Assembly: GCF_000974985.2 (NCBI RefSeq)
Contig: NZ_LAVA02000040.1
Location: 1 to 43,849 of the forward strand
Reading direction: 5' to 3'
From: Streptomyces mangrovisoli
Lineage (GTDB): Bacteria > Actinomycetota > Actinomycetes > Streptomycetales > Streptomycetaceae
Length of the DNA: 43,849 nucleotides
This document shows, piece after piece, positions 24,313 through 32,762 of this stretch (the stretch's first letter is position 1; each line of letters begins with the position of its first letter). Both the position numbers and the translations under genes were made by a program. The notes under the pieces were generated by a model. It did not search any database. It saw nothing but the letters and a program-made list of their open reading frames with translations, and had not been told where the DNA came from.

Positions 24313-24335
24313 CTGATAGGAAGGTTTCCTATCAG
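24313..24335. promoter_or_regulatory. CsnR-like operator upstream of chitosanase
   Basis: Arms CTGATAGGAA (24313-24322) and TTCCTATCAG (24326-24335) are perfectly complementary around a 3-base centre GGT. Actinomycete chitosanase genes are known to carry a conserved palindrome bound by the ROK-family repressor CsnR, and this site has the same kind of GGAA/TTCC core in the right place. The regulator itself is not in the window. Confidence 0.7.
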
Positions 24336-24482
24336 GCCGCGACCGCAGCGGTCACCCACTCGGTCAGAAGTTCGTAGCTATGAACAAAGAATCGACCGCC
24401 GGGCCGGTCCGAAGTGAACTCCTCGGTTCCAGAGGCGAGTTGGGCACCTCGGTGCGAGTTTGGTTCGCAGTATGAGTCGGGC

Positions 24483-25442
24483 TCACGGCATGAGTACGAC
24501 GCGCCGACCCGGCTCGGTGGGCCGGTTCCACGCCTGCTCCACGTCGGCGAGCGGCACCGTGAGCACGTCCACGGCCAGCGCCCCGGACGCGATCTCGGCG
24601 GCGAGGGAAGGGAGTTCGGCGACGATCCCCGCGGTGGTCACCGAACCCTGCCCGCTGCCCATGACGGTGAGCGCGGCGGCGCGCAACACGGAGGACGGCA
24701 GGGTGACCTCCGGGCCGGCCACCGAGCCGATCTGGACCCAGGCCAGCGGCTTGGCGCGGTCGGTGCGGGCGCGCAGCAGGGCCGGGATGGTGTGCTGCGC
24801 GGGCGCGCCCCACAGATAGTCGAGGACGACGTCCACGTCCGCGGCGGCCCGCCCGACCCGGGCGGCGGCCTCCTCGACGTCGCCGGTCAGGTCGACCACG
24901 TCGTCCGCGCCCTGTGCGCGGACCAGTGCGAGGCGGCGCGGGTCGCGGCCCGCGCCGACGACGCGCTCGGCCCCGAGGTGCCGGGAGATCGCCACGGCCA
25001 GCCGGCCGGCGCTGCCGGTGGCGCCGAGGACGAGGGCCGAGCCGCCCGGCCGGAAGGCGGCCCGGCGTCGCAGCGCCACCCACGAGGACATGCCGGGGTT
25101 CATGGCGGCGGCCACGGCGACGGGGTCCGTCCCGGGCGGCAGGGTGATCGAGCGGCGGCGGTCCACCACGGACCGCTCGGCCAGGGTGCCGGTCGCGCCG
25201 TCGTCGGCGACGAAGTAGAGCAGCTCGCCGTCGGCGGTACGGCCGACGGCGTCGATCCCGGGCACGAGCGGGAGGGTGCCGTCGGAGGTGTAGTGGGTCC
25301 CGTCGGCCGCGGACCGGACCCGCGGATGGAGCCCGGCGGCCAGCACGTCCACCAGGACCTCGTGCGCGCCGGCCGCCACCGGTTCCGGGAAGTCGGCGTA
25401 GCGGGGCGGGGCGTCGAAAGAGTGGACGACGGCGGCGCGCAT
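24483..25442 (-). CDS. MDR-type quinone oxidoreductase-like alcohol dehydrogenase
   Basis: This 319-residue medium-chain dehydrogenase/reductase has an N-terminal GroES-like domain (MRAAVVHSFDAPPRY...) and a Rossmann domain with VLGATGSAGRLAVAI (about residues 138-152). The zinc-binding residues of true alcohol dehydrogenases are missing, as in NADPH:quinone oxidoreductases. It probably reduces quinones or enones using NADPH. The ATG at 25442 has GAGGAGAA 7 bases ahead; the longer frame to 25496 adds a Pro-rich leader without support. It is divergent from a MarR gene and two operator-like repeats lie between. Confidence 0.87.
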   Translation of the reverse strand: MRAAVVHSFDAPPRYADFPEPVAAGAHEVLVDVLAAGLHPRVRSAADGTHYTSDGTLPLVPGIDAVGRTADGELLYFVADDGATGTLAERSVVDRRRSITLPPGTDPVAVAAAMNPGMSSWVALRRRAAFRPGGSALVLGATGSAGRLAVAISRHLGAERVVGAGRDPRRLALVRAQGADDVVDLTGDVEEAAARVGRAAADVDVVLDYLWGAPAQHTIPALLRARTDRAKPLAWVQIGSVAGPEVTLPSSVLRAAALTVMGSGQGSVTTAGIVAELPSLAAEIASGALAVDVLTVPLADVEQAWNRPTEPGRRVVLMP

Positions 25443-25539
25443 GGGGTTCTCCTCAGCTGGGACGGGTGCCGGTCCCGGCGAGTGCGGGGCGGTCACCGGA
25501 TTTGGTTTGCGTCACGTACTACTCGTGCGGGACCGACGT

Positions 25540-25590
25540 TAGTTTGTGCCGCGTACCAAGTCAACAGAACTAGTTCGTGCCGCGTACTAA
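25540..25590. promoter_or_regulatory. pair of MarR-operator-like repeats
   Basis: The 20-base element TAGTTYGTGCCGCGTACYAA occurs at 25540-25559 and 25571-25590, 31 bases apart, with 18 of 20 positions the same. Each is an imperfect palindrome with TAGT and ACTA ends, and the second is the better one. They lie between the divergent oxidoreductase and MarR genes; the second abuts the MarR promoter. Confidence 0.65.
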
Positions 25591-25607
25591 AGCGCTAGAC
25601 TCGGACC

Positions 25608-26126
25608 ATGACCAGCGACGACACGCATGCCGCGGACCCCGGCGACGGCTCCGACGAAGACCCCGGCAGCCGCGGTGACGACCGCCGAGATGACGACGGC
25701 CGCCCCCTGAACACCGTGGACGCCTTGGTGCAGCTGTCGTTCCGGATCCAGCGCATCCTGAGCGACACCGGGGGCGAGCACGACCTGTCGCTCGTACAGA
25801 TGCGGCTGCTGGGCGTGTTGCGCGACCGGCAGGCCGGAATGCTCGAACTCGCGGCCCACCTCGGCCTGGACAAGTCCTCCATGACCGGTCTCGTCGGCCG
25901 GGCCGAGAAGCGCGGCCTGGTCCGCCGCGCCCCGTCACCGCACGACGGCCGCGCCGTCGTCGTGACGCTCACCGCGCACGGTCACGACCTCGCGGCCCGC
26001 TGCACCGCCGAGATCGCCGGCCGCGTCACCGCCTTCACCGAGCCCCTCCCGCAGGACCAGCGGACGGCCCTCACCAGGCTGGCGACGGCCCTCCTGTCGG
26101 CCGACGCGCGGTCGGCCGGGAGCTGA
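25608..26126 (+). CDS. MarR-family transcriptional regulator
   Basis: This 172-residue protein has an acidic, Asp/Gly-rich tail (1-33) and a winged helix-turn-helix of the MarR type. MLELAAHLGLDKSSMTGLVGRAEKRGLVRR forms helices 3-4 and SPHDGRAVVVTLT forms the wing. It normally represses the divergent gene and itself and is released by phenolics or oxidants. The -10 candidate TAGACT (25596-25601) ends 6 bases before ATG, so a leaderless message is likely. Confidence 0.88.
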   Translation: MTSDDTHAADPGDGSDEDPGSRGDDRRDDDGRPLNTVDALVQLSFRIQRILSDTGGEHDLSLVQMRLLGVLRDRQAGMLELAAHLGLDKSSMTGLVGRAEKRGLVRRAPSPHDGRAVVVTLTAHGHDLAARCTAEIAGRVTAFTEPLPQDQRTALTRLATALLSADARSAGS

Positions 26127-26169
26127 ACACCCACCCGTCGTCCACGGAACACCCACCCGTCGTCCACGG
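26126..26169. repeat. 22-bp tandem duplication at the marR stop codon
   Basis: The two copies 26126-26147 and 26148-26169 are identical. The first begins on the last base of the TGA stop codon. Confidence 0.9.
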
Positions 26170-26171
26170 GT
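26155..26171 (+). terminator. short hairpin after marR
   Basis: ACCCGT (26155-26160) pairs with ACGGGT (26166-26171) around a 5-base loop, and flanking bases can extend the pairing loosely. It lies within the second copy of the duplication and just before the kinase promoter. It is a weak candidate. Confidence 0.35.
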
Positions 26172-26199
26172 GTCGGCGGTTGGCCCTATTCTCCTGCGC

Positions 26200-27921
26200 A
26201 TGAACGTGGGGGAGAACGGCAGAAGAGTCGTCGACGGGCGATTCGAGCTACAGACGCGGCTCGGTGGCGGCGGCATGGGAACCGTATGGCGCGCCCGTGA
26301 CCTCCTGCTGCACCGCAGCGTCGCGGTGAAGGAGGTGCGCCCGCCGGACATCGACCTCGCCGAGCACGATCCCGAGGGCGCCCGGATGCTGCGCGAACGG
26401 GTGCTGCGCGAGGCCCGCGCCCTGGCCAGCGTGCAGCACCCCAACGTCGTCACCATCCACCACATCGTCGACGGCGGCGAGGGCACCTACCCCTGGCTCG
26501 TCATGGAACTGGTGGAGGGCGGATCGCTCGCCGACCGCCTGGAGCGCGGGCCGATGGCCCCGCACGAGGCCGCCCGCCTCGGCCGCGAGGTGCTCGCCGC
26601 GCTCGACGCCGCCCACGCAGCCGGCATCCAGCACCGCGACGTCAAACCCGCGAACGTGCTGCTGCGCCCCGACGGCCGGCCTGTCCTCACCGACTTCGGC
26701 ATCGCCGCGATCCGCGAGTCGACCACGCTCACCGCGACCGGCTCCATCATCGGCACGCCGGACTACATGGCCCCCGAGCGCATCACCGGCGTGCGCGGCG
26801 GTCCGGCGTCCGACCTGTGGTCGCTCGCGATGATGCTGTACGTCGCCGTCGAGGGCCATCATCCGCTGCGCCGCGGCACCACCCTCGCCACCCTGGCCGC
26901 CGTCCTCCACGACGACGTGCCGCCGCCCAAGCAGGCGGGCGCCCTGACCCCCGTGCTCAACCGGGTGCTGGTCCGCGACCCCGACGCCCGGCCGGACGCC
27001 GCCGAACTCGAACGGATGCTCGCGGCCGCCGAGGACCCGGGCCAGTCCGCCGCGCCCGCCACCTCCTACCATCTCGCGCCGCCCGGCGCCTTCGGCCCCG
27101 CCACGGGGTTCGGCCCGCCGACGGGGCCGCGGGACGCCGTACCGCCCATGCCCACCGGGGGATTCCCGCCGCCTGCCGGGTATCCGGCGCCCGCCGGTCC
27201 CGTGACGGCCGGCTCGCCGTATCCGCCCGGAGCCGTGACCACGCCGGTCGTGCCGAAGCGGCCCGGCCGCCGCGGCCTGACGATCGCCTCGTCCGCCGTC
27301 GGGGTCGCGCTCGTCGGCGTCCTGGTCTGGACGCAGCTGCCCAGCGGGGGCACGGACGACAAGGGCACCGGGGCGGACAGCAGCGCCTCCGGCGGCTCGC
27401 GCACCGGCGGCACCCCGACACCGAGTTCGACGGCCTCGGCGCAGGACACCGCCAAGGTGAAGGACCTGCTCACGCCCGACGGGATCCGCACCGCGCTGAA
27501 GGCCATCGAGAAGAAGACGGGCAGTCATCTGTTCGCCGACTTCACGGTCTATCCGGAGTACGTCTCGGCCAGCGTGATCGTCAAGGGGAGCCGGACCGCC
27601 TACGACGACTACACCTATCGACCCGGCACAGGGGTGGAGAAGGGGATCATCTCCAACTCGGCCGACAAGGGCGAGGTGGTCGACATCGACGACTGGAACT
27701 GGGACGCCGTGCCCGCGCTGCTCAGCGAGGCGCGCAAGAAGCTGAAGGTGCCGAACGAGGACACCCGCTATCTGGTGGTCAACCCGCCGGACACGACCTT
27801 CGACACCCCGGCGAACATGGCCATCTACCTGAACAACAAGTACAGCCAGGGCGGCTACCTCGAAGCCGATCCCCACACCGGCAAGGTGACCACCCTGATG
27901 CCGTACGACGAGGGCAGCTAG
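26200..27921 (+). CDS. transmembrane Ser/Thr protein kinase (Hanks type)
   Basis: This 573-residue kinase has a complete N-terminal catalytic domain (about 13-275): glycine loop LGGGGMGTVW (21-30), Lys44 in VAVKEV, HRDVKPANV (145-153), DFG (165-167) and APE (191-193). A Pro-rich juxtamembrane linker (282-355), one transmembrane helix (about 359-380) and a roughly 190-residue extracytoplasmic domain follow. The outer domain has no PASTA repeats and resembles nothing I can name. All catalytic residues are present, so it should be active. The -10 candidate TATTCT (26187-26192) ends 7 bases before ATG, and there is no ribosome site, so the message looks leaderless. Confidence 0.92.
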   Translation: MNVGENGRRVVDGRFELQTRLGGGGMGTVWRARDLLLHRSVAVKEVRPPDIDLAEHDPEGARMLRERVLREARALASVQHPNVVTIHHIVDGGEGTYPWLVMELVEGGSLADRLERGPMAPHEAARLGREVLAALDAAHAAGIQHRDVKPANVLLRPDGRPVLTDFGIAAIRESTTLTATGSIIGTPDYMAPERITGVRGGPASDLWSLAMMLYVAVEGHHPLRRGTTLATLAAVLHDDVPPPKQAGALTPVLNRVLVRDPDARPDAAELERMLAAAEDPGQSAAPATSYHLAPPGAFGPATGFGPPTGPRDAVPPMPTGGFPPPAGYPAPAGPVTAGSPYPPGAVTTPVVPKRPGRRGLTIASSAVGVALVGVLVWTQLPSGGTDDKGTGADSSASGGSRTGGTPTPSSTASAQDTAKVKDLLTPDGIRTALKAIEKKTGSHLFADFTVYPEYVSASVIVKGSRTAYDDYTYRPGTGVEKGIISNSADKGEVVDIDDWNWDAVPALLSEARKKLKVPNEDTRYLVVNPPDTTFDTPANMAIYLNNKYSQGGYLEADPHTGKVTTLMPYDEGS

Positions 27922-27944
27922 AACCCGACTGGCACCGAACGCGC

Positions 27945-27976
27945 GAGCGGGCGGGCACCACGGTGCCCGCCCGCTC
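27945..27976. terminator. bidirectional terminator between kinase and MFS genes
   Basis: A 15-base arm (27945-27959) pairs perfectly with 27962-27976 around a 2-base centre. It lies between the convergent stops at 27921 and 28003. Confidence 0.85.
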
Positions 27977-28002
27977 CCGCGGAACAGTGGAACGAGGAAA
28001 CG

Positions 28003-29631
28003 TCAGGCCGCGTCGCCCGCCGCCACCCCCGTGGTCTGCGGTGCCGCCGCCGGCTCCTCGGCGTGGGCCGCGTGGCCGCGCGTGCACATGACGAGGGCGA
28101 CGCCCGCCGCGACCAGCATCCCGATGCCGCCGACGACCGCGCAGGTGTGCAGCGCGTCGGTGAACGCGGCGCCGTACGCCGACTGCGCGAGCCCCGTCGT
28201 CTCGGGCGTCTTCAGCTGCAGGAACGCGCCCGCCTGGATGCCGACGTGCTGGACGATGCCGTTGACCTGGCCCTGGTCGGCCGGGTTCAGGCTGGTCGCG
28301 GCGAGGTGGCCCGGCAGCGTGGACAGCGTGCGCTGGGTGAGGATGACACCGAACACGGCGGGGCCGAGCGCGCTGCCGATCTGGCGCAGGGCGCTGTTCG
28401 AGGCCGCCGCGGTGCCCGCGAGCCGCCCCGGCAGGCTGTCCATGGCGATCGTGGTGATCGGGGCCATGGCCAGCGCGATGCCGATGCCGAGGACCGCGAT
28501 GACCAGCGCGGCGGTCCCGGTGCCCGTGGACGCCTGGAAGGTGTTGACCAACAGCGCGCCGATGCCCGCCACCAGCAGACCGGCCACCAGTACCCGGCCC
28601 GGCGACACCTTGTTCATCAGCCGCCCGATGACCGGGGCCAGCACGACGGTGAAGCCGTTGAGGGCGATCAGCCTGAGGCCGATGTCCCACGTGGAGGCGT
28701 GGTGCACGAGCCCGAAGTACTCGCTCAGCGCGAAGACCAGGCCGACCTGCGCGAAGAGGGTGAGCCCCATGACGATCGCGGCCCCGGAGAACGCGCGCGA
28801 CCTGAACAGCCGCATGTCCAGCATCGGGCAGGGCGAGCGCAGCTCCACCACGACGAAGCCCGCGAGACCCAGCGCGGCGGCGACGAAGGCGAGCACGACC
28901 TCCGCCGACCCCCAGCCGGCGCTGCCGCCCTCGATGACGCCGTAGACGAGACCGGTGATGGCGACGATGGCCAGCAGCTGGCCGGGGATGTCGAGGTGAC
29001 GCTCGCGCTCGGCCCGCGAGTCCGGCAGCACCGCGGCGCCGACCACGACGGTGATCACGCCGACCACCAGGGAGGGCAGGAAGATCCAGCGCCAGCTCGC
29101 GTGCTCCACGATGACGCCGTTGATCAGCGGGCCGACGGTGAGCCCGAGGCCCAGGCTCGCCGTCCACAGGGCTATCGAGCGGGCTCGTTTGCCGGGCTCG
29201 GGGCGGACGTGGCTGATCAGCGCCAGGGTCGACGGGAGCAGCGCGGCGGTGCCCACGCCCGCCAGCGCCTGGCCGATGCAGACCTGGACCACGCTGTGGG
29301 CGGTCAGACAGACCAGACAGCCGAGGGAGAACACGGTCAGGCCGCCGAGGTACATCTTCTTGCGGCCGTAGAGGTCACCGAGGATCCCGCAGGTCAGCAG
29401 CAGGGCCGCGGTGGGCAGGATGAACGCGTCGGTGATCCACTGAAGTCCGGTCGTGGTGGCGTCGAGTCCCTGCTGGATCACCGGCAGGGCGGTGGAGACG
29501 CCGACCACCGGCAGGTAGGAGACGAACACACCCACACAGGCCACCAGGATGGTGACCAATGCGTGCCGTGCCGCTGTGGGCGACGGCGGGACCTGGCCCT
29601 GGGGCGAGGTCGGGGAAATGCTGGTCGACAT
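28003..29631 (-). CDS. MFS drug transporter, DHA2 (14-TM) family
   Basis: This 542-residue protein has about 14 hydrophobic segments and the DHA2-family motifs: LQWITDAFILPTAALLLTCGILGDLYGRKK (motif A after TM2) and a GLTVGPLINGVIVEHASWRWIF segment (motif C region). It is a proton-driven exporter of drugs or natural products in the cell membrane. The ATG at 29631 is preferred over 29646 because AGAGGTGTC lies just ahead of it. There is no adjacent regulator, which is unusual for this family. Confidence 0.9.
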   Translation of the reverse strand: MSTSISPTSPQGQVPPSPTAARHALVTILVACVGVFVSYLPVVGVSTALPVIQQGLDATTTGLQWITDAFILPTAALLLTCGILGDLYGRKKMYLGGLTVFSLGCLVCLTAHSVVQVCIGQALAGVGTAALLPSTLALISHVRPEPGKRARSIALWTASLGLGLTVGPLINGVIVEHASWRWIFLPSLVVGVITVVVGAAVLPDSRAERERHLDIPGQLLAIVAITGLVYGVIEGGSAGWGSAEVVLAFVAAALGLAGFVVVELRSPCPMLDMRLFRSRAFSGAAIVMGLTLFAQVGLVFALSEYFGLVHHASTWDIGLRLIALNGFTVVLAPVIGRLMNKVSPGRVLVAGLLVAGIGALLVNTFQASTGTGTAALVIAVLGIGIALAMAPITTIAMDSLPGRLAGTAAASNSALRQIGSALGPAVFGVILTQRTLSTLPGHLAATSLNPADQGQVNGIVQHVGIQAGAFLQLKTPETTGLAQSAYGAAFTDALHTCAVVGGIGMLVAAGVALVMCTRGHAAHAEEPAAAPQTTGVAAGDAA

Positions 29632-30182
29632 GACACCTCTAGACATCGTGCGATGCGGGACAGCGGGATGAGCGGTGTGGGGAGGCGGGCGGCCGGGGCA
29701 GGCGCGGGGCCCTGCCCGGGGTCGTGCCTACGGCTCGGCCGGCGGCGCGGGGACCGACGGTTCGCGTCTCCGATGCCGGACGGGGCCGCCCGGCGTCATC
29801 CCGTGCGCACGAGGGGCGAAGAGTACGGAAGCCTGGTGATCGCACATCGACAGCGCGGTGTGTTCGGCTTGAATCTCCATTGACGTAAGCCATTTCTGAT
29901 CAGCGAAAGTGCTTTGGACCGTATACCGGCCACCCTGTCGAGGAGATGCCGTTGGACCTGCAATCTAAGGTGAACGACGGTGATGCTGTCCAGTGAATCC
30001 GCAGGTCAAAGTAGGTGAGCGGACCTTTTGGCCGGGACGGCGGTCCCCGCGGCCGGGACCGTCGGCGGCCCGTTCGGGCCTTGCGCACCCGGGTCGGTGG
30101 TCCCGGGGCGGCGCGGGTCCCGTCGGCGGCGGCGACGGGAAACTCGTGTGACACACCCGCGTCGCGCTGCTGGGATGGCGCG
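29632..30182. other. 551-base region between divergent MFS and phosphotransferase genes
   Basis: I accept no gene here. The part 29870-30010 is less GC-rich and probably holds both promoters. A 16-codon frame (29946-29996) directly after GAGGAG is noted under rejected items. No clear operator palindrome is seen. Confidence 0.4.
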
Positions 30183-31181
30183 ATGCGCGACGAGGCACCG
30201 GTACGGCTGGACCGCGGGCGGTACCAGCACGCGGTCACCCCCTGGGACGACGACGAGTGGCGGCGGGACGCCCGCGCGTGGGTGGCGGACTGCATCGCCG
30301 CGCACGGGCTGCGGACGGCCGGCGAGCCGACGGTGCGGCTGCGGCCGTGGTCCGTCCTGGTCCGCGTGCCGGTCGAGGGGGCCGGCCGCGTCTGGTTCAA
30401 GGCCAACCCGCCCGGCAGCCGCTTCGAGGGCACGCTGACCGCCGCACTCGCCCGCCGGGCGCCGGACCATGTCCTGCGGCCGCTCGCGGTGGACGCGGCG
30501 CGCGGCTGGTCGCTGCTGCCCGACGGGGGCGAACTCTTCCGTGACGCCCTCGCCCTGCGGCCCGTCGCGCCGGACGCGTGGGAGGCGCTGCTCCGGCAGT
30601 ACGCGACGATGCAGCGCCGGCTCGCCCCGCACACCCGGCAGTTCGAGGAACTGGGCGTGCCCGGCGCGCGCACCGCCGAACTGCCCGCCCTCTTCGACGA
30701 ACTCGTGGAGCGCGGTACGGCGCCGGGGCGGGAGGACCGGCGGCGGTTCGCGGAGCTGCGGCCACGGCTGGCGGACTGGTGCGCGGAGCTCGCGGCGGCC
30801 GGCGTCGAGGACGGACTCGACCACGGCGACCTGCACGAGGGCCAGGTCTTCCACCGGGACCTGGCCAGGTTCACCGTCTTCGACTGGGGGGACGCGGCGA
30901 TCGCCCACCCGTTCATGAGCCTTCAGGTGCCCGTGGCCAGAGCCTGCGAGCGCCACGGCCCCGAGGTGGGGGCGCGCCTGCGGGACGTCTATCTGGAGCC
31001 GTGGACGGCGGACGGCGCCACGGGGCGGGAACTGCGCCGGGCCGTGCGCCTCGCGTGGCGGCTGAGCGCGCTGCGCCGCGCCTGCTCCTGGCTGCGGCTG
31101 TTCCCGGGCGCGGCGGACGCGACCGGGCGGGCGCAGAGCGCGGAGCGGCTCAGGGAACTGTTCGCCGAGCCGCCGCTGTGA
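30183..31181 (+). CDS. aminoglycoside-phosphotransferase-fold kinase (APH family)
   Basis: This 332-residue protein has the APH/choline-kinase fold: Lys in RVWFKANPPGSRFEG as the ATP-binding lysine, the catalytic loop LDHGDLHEGQVF (about 217-228), and the metal site VFDWGDAAIAHP (about 236-247). APH-fold enzymes phosphorylate aminoglycosides, sugars, homoserine or other small molecules; the sequence does not show which. The ATG at 30183 is chosen because the protein-like sequence starts there. A resistance role is possible but not supported by context. Confidence 0.82.
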   Translation: MRDEAPVRLDRGRYQHAVTPWDDDEWRRDARAWVADCIAAHGLRTAGEPTVRLRPWSVLVRVPVEGAGRVWFKANPPGSRFEGTLTAALARRAPDHVLRPLAVDAARGWSLLPDGGELFRDALALRPVAPDAWEALLRQYATMQRRLAPHTRQFEELGVPGARTAELPALFDELVERGTAPGREDRRRFAELRPRLADWCAELAAAGVEDGLDHGDLHEGQVFHRDLARFTVFDWGDAAIAHPFMSLQVPVARACERHGPEVGARLRDVYLEPWTADGATGRELRRAVRLAWRLSALRRACSWLRLFPGAADATGRAQSAERLRELFAEPPL

Positions 31182-31182
31182 G

Positions 31183-31232
31183 GCACCGCGCGGCGCCGGG
31201 GGCACCCGCACCGCGCGGCGCCGGGGGCACCC
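31183..31232. repeat. 25-bp tandem duplication after the phosphotransferase stop
   Basis: The copies 31183-31207 and 31208-31232 are identical. The first begins 2 bases after the TGA stop codon. Confidence 0.9.
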
Positions 31233-31272
31233 GCGGGAGAGCGGGACCCCGGCGCCGCGGCGGGAGTGGACC

Positions 31273-31296
31273 GGAGCCGGCCGCGGGGCCGGCTCC
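31273..31296. terminator. terminator hairpin between phosphotransferase and cyclophilin genes
   Basis: GGAGCCGGC (31273-31281) pairs with GCCGGCTCC (31288-31296) around a 6-base loop, between convergent stop codons. Confidence 0.75.
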
Positions 31297-31317
31297 CGAT
31301 CCGCACGAAGGGGCCGG

Positions 31318-31815
31318 TCAGAGCTGGCCGGAGGCCGAGATCGTGATCTTCGCGGAGGTGCGGCCGCTCTGCGAACCGAGGCCCTCGATCTTCTTCACGA
31401 GGTCCAGGGAGGCCTGGTCGGCGACCTCGCCGAAGACGACGTGCTTGCCGTCGAGCCAGGGGGTGAGAACCGTGGTGATGAAGAACTGCGAGCCGTTCGT
31501 GTTCGGACCGGCGTTCGCCATGGAGAGCAGGCCCACCCGGTCGTGCTTCAGCTTGAAGTTCTCGTCGGCGAACTTCTCGCCGTAGATGCTCTTGCCGCCG
31601 GTGCCGTTGCCCGCCGTGAAGTCGCCGCCCTGGAGCATGAACTCGGGGATGACGCGGTGGAACGACGAGCCGGCGTAACCGAAGCCCTTCTCGCCCGTGC
31701 ACAGCGCGCGGAAGTTCTCAGCCGTCTTCGGGACGACGTCCTCGTAGAGGTTGAAGGTGATCCGCCCGGCGGGCTGGTCGTTGATGGTGATGTCGAAGTA
31801 GGTCTGAATTGCCAT
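31318..31815 (-). CDS. ppiA: cyclophilin-type peptidyl-prolyl cis-trans isomerase
   Basis: This 165-residue cytosolic cyclophilin catalyses proline isomerisation during protein folding. The active-site segments are intact: FHRVIPEFMLQGGDF (the catalytic Arg), GPNTNGSQFFITT and the WLDGKHVVFGEV motif. There is no signal peptide. The ATG at 31815 has GGAGGATC about 6 bases ahead; the longer frame from 31869 is not needed. It is a housekeeping gene, common in actinomycetes. Confidence 0.93.
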   Translation of the reverse strand: MAIQTYFDITINDQPAGRITFNLYEDVVPKTAENFRALCTGEKGFGYAGSSFHRVIPEFMLQGGDFTAGNGTGGKSIYGEKFADENFKLKHDRVGLLSMANAGPNTNGSQFFITTVLTPWLDGKHVVFGEVADQASLDLVKKIEGLGSQSGRTSAKITISASGQL

Positions 31816-31920
31816 GGGAAGATCCTCCCATCCCGCGCCGCCGGACGCGTAACCGGCATGCCCCGGCACGTCGGGCGGTGCGCGGACCGCCGTCCGCCGA
31901 GTCGTCCGACCGCCGTCGGG

Positions 31921-31987
31921 CGGTCCTCTCGGGGGGACACGGCGATGCCGAGGCCGGTCCTGTCAGGGGGACACGGCGATGCCGAGG
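31921..31987. repeat. 33-bp duplication of the methyltransferase gene's 3' end
   Basis: Copy 2 (31955-31987) contains the last codons and stop of the methyltransferase gene. Copy 1 (31921-31953) repeats them with three changes, one of which destroys the TGA. The gene end was thus duplicated downstream of itself. Confidence 0.85.
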
Positions 31988-32580
31988 GAGTCGGCGCCGA
32001 GGGTCTTCGGGGCGCCCTTCTCGTAGAAGACGTCGAGCTCGGCGATGGTGAAACCCGCCGAGGTGAGCAGGTCGACGATGGGCCGGGTGAGATGGCAGCC
32101 GTCCAGGACCCGCTGCTCCATCGGGTCGAAGCGGTGCTGCCAGCGGCGCACCCGCTCGTCCGGGGCCAGGCCGTGTTCGACGAAGTGCAGGGTTCCGCCC
32201 GGCTTGAGGACGCGTCGCACCTCCCGCAGGGCGGCATCGACATCGGGGATGGTGCAGAGCGTCCAGGTGGACAGCGCCGCGTCGAAGGTGTCGTCGGCGA
32301 AGGGCAGCGACTGGCCGTCGAGCCCACGGCGCTCGACCACGGTGCCGGACGCGCCGACCCGCTTGCCGGCCAGCTTCCAGCCCACGTCGGACGGGTCGAT
32401 CGCCGACACCCGCGTGACCGCGCGCGGGTAGAAGGGAACGTTGTGCCCGGAGCCGAATCCGATCTCCAGGACCTCGCCCTCCAGGCCCTCGCACACCCGG
32501 CGGCGCAGGTCCTTGGCCTCGCCCATGGCGCAGACGACGTTGAGGATGCGTGGAACGATTTGCTCGGCGTAGATACCCAT
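31963..32580 (-). CDS. class I SAM-dependent methyltransferase
   Basis: This 205-residue protein has the SAM motif VLEIGFGSGHN (about 37-47), a post-I acidic segment (SAIDPSD), and the Methyltransf_11 segments LPFADDTFDAALSTWTLCTI and VLKPGGTLHFVEHG. The last segment is typical of the UbiE/phospholipid-methyltransferase-like group, so a lipid or quinone substrate is possible. The ATG at 32580 has GGTGGAGG 6 bases ahead. It stands alone between the cyclophilin and GAPDH genes on the same strand. Confidence 0.87.
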   Translation of the reverse strand: MGIYAEQIVPRILNVVCAMGEAKDLRRRVCEGLEGEVLEIGFGSGHNVPFYPRAVTRVSAIDPSDVGWKLAGKRVGASGTVVERRGLDGQSLPFADDTFDAALSTWTLCTIPDVDAALREVRRVLKPGGTLHFVEHGLAPDERVRRWQHRFDPMEQRVLDGCHLTRPIVDLLTSAGFTIAELDVFYEKGAPKTLGADSLGIAVSP

Positions 32581-32762
32581 GGCAGCCTCCACCGTTCACG
32601 TCCAGTCTGGCACCGCACGGGGTGCGCTCGCGACCCTCGCCGTACCGGATCTCGACCGTGCCGGCCACCCCGGGCGCGGACGGCCGATGCCCGGGGCGAC
32701 AGGCATGGCCCGGCACGCCGTCGTGGCGCGCCGGGCCATGCCGCCCCCCTCCGCCGCGCGGG

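Noticed and set aside
24380..24475. A 31-codon frame upstream of chitosanase
   Set aside because: It lacks a ribosome site and shows no protein-like codon bias; it overlaps a probable regulatory region.
29946..29996. A 16-residue open frame (starting MPLDLQ) directly after GAGGAG, reminiscent of FxLD-type lanthipeptide leaders
   Set aside because: The ribosome site touches the ATG with no spacing, the peptide has no core with Cys and Ser/Thr, and no lanthipeptide enzyme is nearby.
30183..31181. Calling the phosphotransferase an aminoglycoside resistance gene
   Set aside because: The fold is shared with many metabolic kinases and nothing nearby points to antibiotic synthesis or resistance.
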